From assembly GCA_033807775.1 (NCBI GenBank), contig CM066314.1, positions 36,505,001-36,569,000 on the forward strand: a stretch of DNA of 64,000 nucleotides, in the 5' to 3' direction. Under the pieces are notes generated by a model, which worked only from the letters and a program-made list of their open reading frames with translations, did not search any database and had not been told where the DNA came from. The DNA comes from Saussurea involucrata (Eukaryota; Streptophyta; Magnoliopsida; Asterales; Asteraceae). The translations under genes and the position numbers were made by a program. Positions 54,526-64,000 of this stretch are shown in pieces; the stretch's first letter is position 1; the number at the start of each line of letters is the position of its first letter.

Positions 54526-56153
54526 TGTAATAACCAGGTATTTTATTTAATTTAAATATGAAAATTTTATAAGTTTATATGGGTATTTTAAGGAGTAAGA
54601 AGTTAAGGGGTAAGTTTTAAATTTTTAATAGAAGTTAGGGGTATATTTTGTTAAGTGGAACAAGTTTAAGGTTTATTTGGTATTTGGGTGACACCTCCTG
54701 TTAGCCAAAACCGACTTTCATTCTATTATGATGAGGTGTCTCCTTCTTAACACTATTAACAAAAGTGTTAGTGTGTGTATGTGTGGTGTATTCGGCTGAG
54801 AGAAGAAATCGAGAGGAATCAAAAAGGAAAGAAGGAAATTAAGAAGGAAGATCAATACCTAATCTACTGGAGAAGTTCTTAAATAGCTGTATAATCAGAA
54901 GGTAAGAATCCTATATCACCTCATCTTTATGTATACTAGTTCTTAAAAGTTTTACTATAAGTTGTGGATGTGGGTTTTGGTAATTTTAGGAAGTTATGGC
55001 AATTTTGGGTTTGGAATAGTGTTCTAATGGTAGTATAAAACATATCTGCAAAGTAGCATAAACATGCATAGTATAAAACTGCAAAAAAGCTGGGTTTTAG
55101 GATGAAACAGTAGACTGAGACATTCATCGAAGTCGCAATAGACGACTGCGACATTCAACGAAGTCGCAACAGTTGGTTGCGACTTGGCATTGAAGTCGCA
55201 ATGGTCGTTTGCGACTTAGCTTGAAATCACAGTAGTTGATTGCGATTCGAGTTTGGGATCGCAGTAGTTGATTGCGACTCCAGGGTGGAATCGCAATAGT
55301 GGGTTGCGACTCCAGGGTGGAATCGCAATAGTGGGTTGCGACTTCACGGTGGAATCGCAATAGGAGATTGCGACTTGGTACTGTTCATTGCGATTTGAGT
55401 CGAGGATTTCAGAACTTAGAGACTTCTAGTCTTAAAAGGAAATATTTGTATTCATGTGGTACAGATTCCGTGAACCGGGACTGAAGGAATTGGAGAGCTC
55501 AATAAAAGCGTGGAAGGGTTTTTGGAACTAAGATAATCAAGTGAGTTTTCTTTAAAAGGTTTACAAATGGAATACATATATGTGATTAAATGTAATATGG
55601 TGCATATAGTGTTTATATGAATATTACATTGTATGAGTACTAGTTGGCCGGGCTTAGGACCGGTGAAAGTTGGCTGTACAGAGGGACCGTGGTGTTGGCT
55701 GTATTTAGTACAGCGGTGTAAATTAATTAATTGGCTTGCTACCAATTAATATGGCCAAGGAAAAGAAAAGAGAAAGAGATGGAAAGATACATGCTGCATG
55801 AGTCATATTTGGTATTCTTATGGGAATTATGTGCAAATGTTTTCTTTTACTAACGGGGATTTTTCTCACTAGACCTCAAGGTCTAACCATCATTTTTGTT
55901 TTAAAATATGTATTCCATGTCACGGAGCAAACAAAAGACTATGATAGAGTTTCTCATGTTTAGCTTTTGTGGATGTTGAATGTCTATGATGATTTCAGTT
56001 ACTTTTAGTAGTTGTTATGTATTTTACTTTATTCGAAAAAGTTTGTACTGAAAGACCTTAATGGTAGAATTTAAGGGACCGTATTTGGATTATGATATGT
56101 TATTTTGTGGTGAAATATATGTAATTTGTATGTTGGGATTAAGGGATGTTACA
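54526..56153 (+). repeat. 3' LTR of Tekay-type element 3 (about 1.6 kb)
   Basis: It follows a purine tract (TTTTAAGGGGGAGA) after the pol stop. It begins TGTAATAACC (possibly 3 bp earlier) and ends GGGATGTTACA. It carries the 32-bp hairpin tandem array and a repeated GTTGGCTGTA motif. No 5' LTR partner is in the window, so the ends are inferred from TG/CA and the style of the other Tekay LTRs. Confidence 0.75.
55128..55400 (+). repeat. 32-bp tandem array of TCGCAA/TTGCGA hairpin units
   Basis: Eight to nine imperfect copies with a 32-bp period, of type GGAATCGCAATAGTGGGTTG then CGACTCCAGGGT. Each unit pairs TCGCAA with TTGCGA across a 6-8 base loop. The two units at about 55288 and 55320 are nearly identical; the outer ones diverge. 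Confidence 0.92.
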
Positions 56154-56304
56154 CTCTTGCATATTCCTGTGTAAGTTTTGGTATAGCACACGAGAGCCAG
56201 GTTTCTGAACCCACAAATAATAGCTGATAAGAACAGGTTGCCAATATTAGAAGCCTGATTGAAGTCACAGATTATGATGTATGATTGATTATAAAAAAAC
56301 TTAC

Positions 56305-56390
56305 CATCCAAATATTGTCAACACCACCAAGAACCGTAGCAGCTAACTTTGATCTGAATGGGCTCCATACTCTATATGCAAAGGTCTCAA
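56305..56390 (-). pseudogene. Fibrillarin-like exon fragment
   Basis: The minus strand translates as TFAYRVWSPFRSKLAATVLG and then GVDNIWM. This resembles the conserved YRVWNPFRSKLAA-type block of fibrillarin, the nucleolar 2'-O-methyltransferase. A GTAAG donor follows the last codon at 56300-56304. No other fibrillarin exon is recognisable within 1 kb. Farther along the minus strand (57030-56990) are TCTATAAAAAG and CCCTAATTTC, which look like a promoter and leader of a nucleolar gene. It is probably a captured or relict fragment. Confidence 0.55.
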
Positions 56391-57226
56391 ATTCACAGTA
56401 TCTCATACAATTGGATTATTGTATCTCGGCAAATGTAAAACTTGAAGACTGAAAAGTTGAAATTTGATAATTAAAAAGCTAAAAGTAAACAACATCTCCA
56501 TCAATCATGAATTTTTAGAATAAAGTTGTGTAATCAAAAAACGAGCTCTTCCTCAGAATGGATGGACAGGTCAAGAACGTGGGAATTCCTTTCTAACACA
56601 AACAGTTTCCCCCTTTTCAGATTTCCCAAACCCCTAAAATTTTGAAAAAACCCACAATTTTTTCCGAATCCTACCTCCCCACAACTTACAAAACAGTCTT
56701 CCCAAGTATTTTGTTTTGAACAATCTTGAATAGAAATCAGATGTTGTGATATTTTGAAGAATCCTGAATAAAAATGAGAAACAAAATCAAAATAAAAAAA
56801 TCAAGAGTTAAACCAAAAGCGTGAAACCAGAATCGAAAAAACCACAGAGCCAAACCAACCTGATTATGAATTGATTTGAATCATAAGAAGGGCATGGACT
56901 ATGTGCTAGTCTACTGCAACTTCGTGAAATTGGAGTAATGTAAGACTAAAGAAGAGAGAGATTCCATGCTTATCATGAGTGGAAAGATTTAGCCAGATTT
57001 AAACTTTGGAGGAGAGAGTGATAGAAATTAGGGCAACTTTTTATAGAGGAAGGTGAAGATGAAGATGGTGGTTGAATCTGAAAGTGGACGTGAAGCTTAA
57101 ATTGGGGAAGAGGAGGTCGTAAGGAGCGGACGTCGTGGGGAGAAGAAAGGGGAGAAGGAAACGTGGCTAAGAAAACCTAACTCTTGAAAAAAACCGCTCC
57201 TTATTCTTTTAATAAAGGAGTATAGA
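56391..57226 (-). mobile_element. Helitron-type 5' end with captured promoter-like DNA
   Basis: The minus strand begins A|TCTATACTCCTTTATTAAAAG at 57226. Its first 14 bases equal an internal Helitron start near 16020. The right border is thus a plausible Helitron 5' terminus with the fibrillarin-like fragment downstream. No 3' hairpin plus CTRR was found before the Tekay LTR, so the left end is unknown. Confidence 0.45.
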
Positions 57227-57264
57227 TATATCCCTAATAGCCACCAACAATATCTAGCATGTAA

Positions 57265-57625
57265 GAGCATCTCCAACAGCTTCCTCATTTTGGAGAAAAT
57301 GGAGAATATGGGGATTTTGAGCTATAATTTTGCTCCAACAGCTTCTCCAAAACTATCTCCAAAATGGAGAAAGTAGCATAGAGAAGTTTTTCTCCAAATA
57401 TGGAGATAACCCAAAAAATGATTACTAGATGAGAGCACCAATAGAATTCTTAGAAAATAAATATTTAGAGAGAGAAATAATATTTTAATAGATGAATGCA
57501 ATATTTTAATATTATAATCAATGTTTGTTTCTCCAAAATGAAGAATCTGTTAGAGAAGAATGTAATTTTTTTGGAGATTTTGATGGTGGTTCTCCATTTT
57601 AGATAAATTTGGGGAATATGTTGGA
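57265..57625. mobile_element. MITE with CATCTCCAACA-type ends upstream of CYP59
   Basis: The left end reads GAGCATCTCCAACAGCTTC, and the reverse complement of the right end reads TATCTTCTCCAACATATTCC. CTCCA/TGGAG words recur inside, giving a foldback-like structure. No ORF. It ends about 140 bp before the CYP59 start codon. The superfamily is not certain. Confidence 0.5.
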
Positions 57626-57767
57626 GAAGATAGTTAACAATGTTGTAAGACACATGCATTATGTTAGCAGTTGATGTCAGGTTGCATTAATTATTTATTT
57701 GTTAACAAGGAGTATTTGCATACAGATCGTTGCTGCTTACCAAGAAGATCTAATTTAAGGAGAGGAA

Positions 57768-60700
57768 ATGTCGGTTCTGATAGTCACAAGTTTGGGGGAC
57801 ATCGTCCTTGATTTGCATACAGATCGTTGCCCTCTGACCTGCAAGAATTTCTTGAAACTCTGCAAGTAAAACCCTTATTCTCGTTTTTGACTTCATTATT
57901 GTTGTTTTTTCCCCTCGTATTTCTTGTCCAAGATTACGTTGATTCCACTACTTTTTATTTTTATTTTCTTCTTTCACCGATGATTACCTTATTCATTTGT
58001 CAACACATGTTACACAAAGAATCTTGCGTTGCTGAAAGTAAATTCAAAATAACACTTCCACAGGTTATATTTACACCCAATATTGCTCCTCTAAATCTTG
58101 CAGATGAATCTTGCAAAGATGGAAATACATATACACAGAACTAGAACTTAACACTGTTTTTGAAACCTCTTTTACGAAGGAAAGGACAGGGAGGGAAAGG
58201 GGAGGAAAATAAAAAACTCGTTTTCTTGAAATTTTTTAGGAGAGAAAGGAAAAGAATTGACAAGTTTCCTCCCAAATGTGGGAAGAAAGGGAAAGAAAGA
58301 AAAGATAACCCTTAAAAAGACTGGTAAAATCACAAAATAACCCATGAATGTAACTGTTGTACAGAACAAAAGGGTATACAGTATTTTAAAAATGGCATCT
58401 TTCCCTTCCTTCTCTCCTGTTCAAGAACATGCAAAATTATATTCTTTCTTTCCCTTTCAAGAACACAAATAAAATTTCCTTTCCTTCAGTTACTTAATTA
58501 CTTTCTTCTCTTTTCTGCCCAAATTCGAGAACACAACGTAAGAGACTGTGTTATGTTTTCTGCTCACACTACCATTTCTTGGTTTCTTCTGTTTTCATAG
58601 CCGTTTGGGATGTAAAATTAAGTGCATGTTTAGATTACTTCAGGAATCGCCCAAATGATGGTCCATAAGCAGTAATATCAACAATCTTTTATTGGAACGT
58701 ATCCCACTTTAAGAAGTCTCACTTGATGACAATGAAAACTAATTTGTCATAATAAATGTATTCAGCGGCATTAGGTGTTAAAGAATACAGATCAACTTGT
58801 GATTTAACATCTTTGTCGTGGTTGATGCAGGATTAAATATTACAATGGCTGTCTATTTCACACAGTTCAGAAGGATTTTACTGCACAGACAGGTGATCCT
58901 ACTGGAACAGGTTCTGGTGGTGATTCCGTTTACAAGTAAGAGAAGAACTTATATTCACCTCTTATTTTGTTTTTTCAAACTTATAGCCAGCAATGTCACA
59001 ACATTTGGTATCTGGAAAGGGTGCGTGAGTGAATATTAAGAGACATTAAATTGGATGAGGTATTATTGAATAACACATAGGTAGAACTGGCTTAATAGAT
59101 GAGAAAATGCAAATACTAAATTACTTTATAATGTTTTTTGCATGTTGGAATGGAGGAAAATAAACTTATGGAAATCAGAGTAGACTCACAGTTCAGTTGT
59201 GTTGATGGTTAATATGTGTTGTGTGCAAACATATTGTTACTTTGGATGAGGTTCTTGAGCAGCGAAAAGTCGAATAGGCTTAGAACTAAAACAATACTAT
59301 TTGCTTTGTACTATACAAATATGAAGTTTTCTGAAGGATTTTTATATATTGTTGTACTCCTTACAATCATTTTATATCAACATATACATCTTCTACAACA
59401 CTAAACAAGGAAAGTATACAATCTAATTTCTTAATTTTAGGAGTAGATTTTAACCCAATGGTTCTCTGAAATCTCTCCCAAGATTATTGATATTTCCTAC
59501 CCTCCCTTGGACACGCCTTTAAGTAATGAAGCACTCGGTAGACTGCTTATAGATGAACTTCTCTTGGGTCATGCATAAACGGACTGAATAAGCTATATCT
59601 AGCCTCGTATGAGCAAGATAGACGAGTCTCTCAACGAGTCTTTGGTACATCTCTTTAACTACCGGCTTATCTTCAAGAGCCTCACTTAATTTGTCATTCT
59701 GTTCAATGGGAGTCCCAACTGGTTTACTTGCCGTCAGTGTGTCCTTGAGCATGTCTGTAACATACTTTTGTTGCGAAATAAATATTCTCTGCCTTGATCA
59801 AGCCACCTCAATTCCCAGGAAATACTTCAGTGTTCCTAAATCTTTTATTTCAAATTCCTTGGCTAAGACGTTGCTTCAAGGCCTCCTCTTCTTTATCATT
59901 TTATGTCACTATAATTTAATTTACGTACACAATCAAAATAGTGACTCCCCCAGAGGCCGAATGCTTGATAGAAAGTGTGTGATCTTCTCGACTTTGCTTA
60001 TAGCCACTAGCTATCATCACCTTGGAAAACCGTCCAAACCAAGCACGTGGGGATTGTTTCAGCCCATATAATGCCTTTTTTAATCGATAAACTTTGCTCT
60101 TTCCAGCTTCGCTAAATCTCGTTGGAATACTCATATAAATTTCCTCTTCTAGTTCACCATGAAGGAAGACATTCTTCACATCGTACGGCTGTAGTTGTCA
60201 ATCAAAATTTACTGGCAAGGACAACACAATCTTTATTGTATTCATGTTTGCTACGGGAGCAAATGTTTCTTGATAATCTACTTCATAAGTCTATGTGTAT
60301 TATTTCACCACTAACTGTGCCTTGTAGCGTAGGGAGCCATCTACCTTAAATTTTACTGTATACACCCATCTGCCTTTTACACCCATCTGCCTTTTTATCC
60401 TTTGGTAAATCAACCAATTCCCCAAGTTCTATTTTTTTTGTAATGCATCCATATCTGCTTCCATAGCAAGTCTCCATTCTTTTTTGGATAATGCTTCAGA
60501 TAATGAGCTAGGAATAGAGACCGTGTTCAAGGTGGGAAAGAAACTTTGATGGCTTGGGGAGAACTTCTCAAAGGACACACAGTGAGACAATGAATATAGG
60601 GGCCTTTTTGTGCATTCTCTTGTCCTTTTTCTCATAGAAATCGGTAGTGTAGGTTATGGTTATGGTTATGGTTAAGTGGCTCAGAGGAAAGTGGTTCAGG

Positions 60701-63700
60701 GTTTGTAGAAGATTGGTTGTTGGTGATGTAGAATCCTGATTTGGTTCATTCGTTGTTACCTCATTCTGGAGTTTGGTTCAAAGGATTGTTCTTGCCTAGT
60801 AGTCACCATGGGATCTCTTTTTCTTGCATACACTTGCTCAAATCGGAGAAAAGGTTTACTAGCTCCTTCCAATCCATCATATTTTTTATTTGACTCAGAT
60901 TGGGGTTCATAACGAGATTCAAATTTGGACGACTCTAGGGGTGACTTTGGATTTGACTCAGATTGAGGTTTAAAGTTAGACGACTCAGTTCGAGATTCAA
61001 ATTTGGACGACTCAAATGGTGGAAAGTTTGACTCCCCATCTTCAAGTGTGTGTAATTCCCCCTAAAGATAAGGTATGGTGAAATAGGGTTTATTTTCAAC
61101 AAATGTAACATTAGCTGAGATATACATTTTTCTAGTAGGTGGATGTAACACTTTTGGGTAGATGAGTAGCCCACGAATATGCACTTTAAGAGCACGGGGG
61201 TCTTTCCACGGTTATGAGTATGAATGTGAACAAAAGAGGTGCAACCAAAAACTCGAGGAGTAAGATTGAAAGAAGATCGAGTATCAGGATGGAATTTGGG
61301 CAAACTTTCTTGTGGACTTTGAAGCCACAATACTTTGGAAGGAAAGATGTTTATGATGTAAGCTGATGTGAGTATAGCTTCCCTCAATAAGTTTTTGGCA
61401 CATTTTGTTGAAACAATGAGGCTCTAGTACACTCAAGAAGATGTCGGTTTTTCCTTTCTGCCACTCCATTTTGTTGTGGAAGGAAAGATGTTTATGATGT
61501 AAGCTGATGTGAGTATAGCTTCCCTCAATAAGTTTTTGGCACATTTTGTTGAAACAATGAGGCTCTAGTACACTCAAGAAGATGTCGGTTTTTCCTTTCT
61601 GCCACTCCATTTTGTTGTGGAATACTTGATTGAAATAATCACGAGCATTGTCCGAACGAAATAGTTTTATCTTGGTGTCAAATTGATTTTGAATCATTAC
61701 ATGAAAGATGGGAAAAATACGATTCACATCATATTTAGCTTTCAGTAAATAGATCAAGAGACTCTTGTGCAATTGTCGATAAACGTGACAACCCACTTGG
61801 ATCTTGAAATAGATAACATCCTTATTGTAAGGAGAAAGCAATGTGTATAAAGGAGAGTTACTGATGTTTAAAACATTGAATCCAAGAGAGCGAAGAACCT
61901 TACCTGAAAGTGTTAATGAACACATACCCTGATTTGTTGGTTGAGAATTGGTATTTAATGGTTTTTCAAAAGTTTGTTTAAATTGTAGCTAATATTTTAA
62001 AACTATTTGATTAGTCAAACTATCACAGTGCTAATTAGCATTTAATGGCCTCATCTTTTCAGATTCTTATATGGTGATCAAGCTCGCTTTTTTGGTGATG
62101 AGATTCGTTTGGATCTAAAGCATTCGAAGACGGGTACGGTTGCCATGGCTAGTGGAGGAGAGAATCTTAATGCTTCTCAGGTATTTTCACCGTTCTTTTA
62201 CTTTTGGTGGACTAAAGCACTTGGTCTACCTGTTCAAAAATTAGTCCTATCCTGATATTGCAGAGAAAACATTAATTTTGGTAAAAAGATAGTTCACATT
62301 CATATGGTATGAAACTTGGTTCTAGAATGTTTTTTTCATAAGAATGGTAATTTTTTTCTTTCTAGCTTTAACATATTAATTCGATTTTTTAATCTGAAAA
62401 TATGATCTGAACTCTGGACATCTTTTTTCACTCAACCGGTCAATATTTTTAGTTTCTTACTGTTGCTTTTTGTGTTTTTCCAGTTCTATATTACGCTGCG
62501 TGATGATCTTGACTACCTAGACGGGAAGCACACCGTGAGTCTTGTGGATTATGATATGCCTTTTGTTTATTAGTTAATCGACTTCTATGTTGCTATATAT
62601 TATCAATTATTGTAGGTCTTCGGGGAGGTGGCTGAAGGGCTTGAAACTCTCAGCAGGATAAATGAAGCTTATGTAGATGAGAAGAGCAGGCCATATAAAA
62701 ACATCCGGTTCGTTGACCTCTCTCCACTTTTTCATTTCACATTAAATATTCCGAGTGGATTTCATTACCTCATATCGGTCTTTCGTATCTCTACTAACTT
62801 GCAAAACTAATGTCTTTGCTACAGCATAAAGCACACTTATATACTAGATGATCCTTTTGAGGATCCTACACAGCTAACTGAGCTAATTCCAGATGCTTCC
62901 CCTGAAGGAAAACCAAAAGATGAGGTAATACAGTTTACGTGCAGCTATGTAGAGAGTATTCTCATAATGACCTGATCCCTCTTAATCATTAAGAACTACT
63001 GATGCTTTTGTTTTGACTATATATGTTTATGGGTTGACATGTTGACTTTTCATAATGCGAATCATCTTAGGTTGATGATGAGGTGCGCCTTGAAGATGAT
63101 TGGGTGCCCATGGATGAGCAGTTAGGTGCAGGGGAACTTGAAGAGGTTATTCGTGCGAAGGAAGCACATTCCAGAGCAGTCGTGCTTGAAAGTGTATGCA
63201 TCTGTGACTTTAATTATTATTGCTAATAATATACTCGTTGGTGAAGAAAATGTGACTTTTGCTTTTTTTAATTGCAATGGGAATAGCCGTTTAATTTACT
63301 TGATTTCTTTTGCGTTCCAGATAGGGGACATTCCCGACGCTGAGATAAAGCCTCCTGATAACGTGCTCTTTGTATGCAAACTAAATCCAGTAACTGAAGT
63401 AAGTTGTTAGGATTTTAATTTAGTATAATAAAGTGCTACTTTATAGGGCTAAACTCTCTTTATTGATTTTCTATCTATATTATCTTTTTTGGTAATCCCC
63501 AGGATGAGGATCTGCATACGATCTTTTCACGGTTTGGAACTGTTTCGTCGTAAGTTACTAAATGTCTCGAACCTTTTTCATTTGAATTGTTGTATCTTCC
63601 ATTTGTAGTTGTTGTTGGAAGAATAACTCGTATAATATATCAACTTTGGCAGATCTGAAATAATACGTGACTACAAAACTGGAGACAGCCTGTGCTATGC

Positions 63701-63708
63701 CTTTATAG
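57768..63708 (+). CDS. CYP59: Cyclophilin-RRM protein CYP59, exons 1-10 (3' part outside window)
   Basis: A multi-domain cyclophilin of the nucleus. Its Arabidopsis relative binds RNA through an RRM and interacts with the RNA polymerase II C-terminal domain. Exons: 57768-57865, 58831-58935, 62063-62180, 62484-62534, 62616-62707, 62825-62924, 63071-63193, 63321-63398, 63503-63549, 63653-63708. All introns are GT-AG and the frame stays open for 289 codons. Residues 1-170 are the PPIase domain (MSVLIVTSLGDIVLDLHTD, MASGGENLNASQFYITL, DYLDGKHTVFGEV); the Trp of the usual WLDGKH motif is Tyr. The linker has DDWVPMDEQLGAGELEEVI. The RRM starts at about 242 (VLFVCKLNPVTEDEDLHTIF). The rest of the RRM, the zinc knuckle and the charged tail lie beyond the window. 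Confidence 0.95.
58170..58535. mobile_element. Possible foldback MITE in CYP59 intron 1
   Basis: A purine-rich left part (GGAAAGG, GGGAAAGAAAG) faces a pyrimidine-rich right part (CTTTCTTTCCC, TTCAAGAACAC). GTTTTCTTGAAATTTTTTAG roughly mirrors the right-hand CCCAAATTCGAGAACAC. No coding sequence; the ends are imprecise. Confidence 0.3.
59513..61940 (-). mobile_element. Decayed Copia pol fragment inside CYP59 intron 2
   Basis: Minus-strand pieces appear in pol order: integrase core (KIKLFRSDNARDYF near 61660), integrase C-terminus (FGCTSFVHIHTHNRGKT near 61220), a pre-RT spacer (LSHCVSFEKFSPSHQSFFPT near 60560), reverse transcriptase (MKNVFLHGELEEEIYM, KALYGLKQSPRAW at 60179-60050), and its end (TRLDIAYSV near 59600). 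Many stops and frameshifts are present, and YVDD is reduced to YVN. No LTRs, PBS or target duplication were found, so this is an old fragment. It accounts for most of the 3.1-kb intron. Confidence 0.85.
61337..61618. repeat. 141-bp tandem duplication in the intronic Copia fragment
   Basis: GGAAGGAAAGATGTTTATGA starts at 61337 and again at 61478, and the following 141 bp are near-identical. The period is a multiple of three. Confidence 0.92.
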
Positions 63709-64000
63709 GTGAGTCTTTATGCTTTGGTTTATAATCTATGATTTTCATTTGGACAGTGATGATCTAAATAATTTCATGCAAAACTTAAGCTCTGATACCA
63801 TGTCAAATTGTCAACAATAAGATTAGAAGTTCAAAGCAAAGATTTTAGATCAACATGGTTGATTCTAGGAGGGATTTTCACCTTTGGTGTTTAAAGAACA
63901 TGTTTACTTGTATCCTAATTGATCTTTTAAATCTCTAAATTTGTTATGTGTTTGTGTGATCAATATGTATTAACCTTGATATTGTCAATTTTATACCAGA
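63709..64000. other. Start of CYP59 intron 10
   Basis: Begins GTGAGT. It contains GCTCTGATACCA followed by TGTCAAATTG near 63790-63813, the layout of a minus-strand Met-tRNA PBS beside an LTR start. A retroelement or TRIM may begin in this intron; its far end is outside the window. Confidence 0.4.

Noticed and set aside
55124..55360. 78-residue ORF across the hairpin array
   Set aside because: It exists only because the 32-bp repeats lack stops in that frame; the translation is itself a degenerate repeat.
55128..55400. CRISPR-like regularity (32-bp repeats)
   Set aside because: There are no unique spacers; units are contiguous and degenerate, and the context is a plant LTR, so this is a tandem repeat.
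57827..58144. 105-residue ORF overlapping CYP59 exon 1
   Set aside because: It is a shadow that reads through the exon 1 donor into intron 1 in another frame.

Overview
The window is transposon-dense nuclear DNA of a flowering plant, most likely a eudicot. The evidence is AT-rich sequence, GT-AG introns, plant-type LTR retrotransposon lineages primed by initiator Met-tRNA, an L1-type LINE, Helitrons and one plant housekeeping gene. That gene is the 5' part of CYP59 (cyclophilin plus RRM) at the right edge. Almost everything else is retrotransposon, mostly in nested stacks.

Layout. (1) 1-15310 is a three-layer nest: a Tekay/Del-like Ty3 element (9925-15310) has an L1-type LINE (6779-9924) in its 5' LTR, and the LINE is split by a Tat-lineage Ty3 element (1-6778, minus strand) that lacks gag and protease. 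(2) 15311-23853 holds a poly(A)-ended retro fragment, a Helitron dimer (15478-16519), and a probable PIF/Harbinger-like element (16867-23802) split by a Copia element (18612-23760, minus strand, TSD TATTC). (3) 23854-43269 is a Tekay-type LTR element with a non-coding interior (LARD-like). Its left LTR is split by a very young Sirevirus, A (26322-38390, minus strand, TSD ATCCA), whose two LTRs look identical apart from a G tract. (4) 43270-43628 is a 359-bp TRIM. (5) 43649-52137 is a second Sirevirus, B (plus strand), cut off inside its accessory ORF and joined to the 3' half of another Tekay-type element (52139-56153). (6) 56154-57767 contains a Helitron-type end, a fibrillarin-like exon and a MITE. 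(7) 57768-64000 carries the first ten CYP59 exons, with a decayed Copia fragment inside intron 2.

The most unusual pattern is that each LTR family carries its own short, CpG-containing word, repeated in both orientations far above expectation and in the Sireviruses even inside coding sequence. The words are TCAGCG in Sirevirus A, CACCGA in Sirevirus B, TTCCGGTA in the Copia element and GTCGT in the Tat element; the Tekay LTRs carry hairpin arrays of family-specific words. Both Sireviruses encode a related accessory protein with no visible membrane segment. This suggests, by inference only, a word-plus-reader system comparable in logic to the VANC anti-silencing system of VANDAL transposons.

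A second notable object is the TRIM. On its coding strand, near-perfect Pol III A- and B-box motifs sit on either side of the LTR/PBS junction, so a tRNA-like promoter is built across that junction.

All counts and alignments here were made by eye from the sequence; no searches were run.
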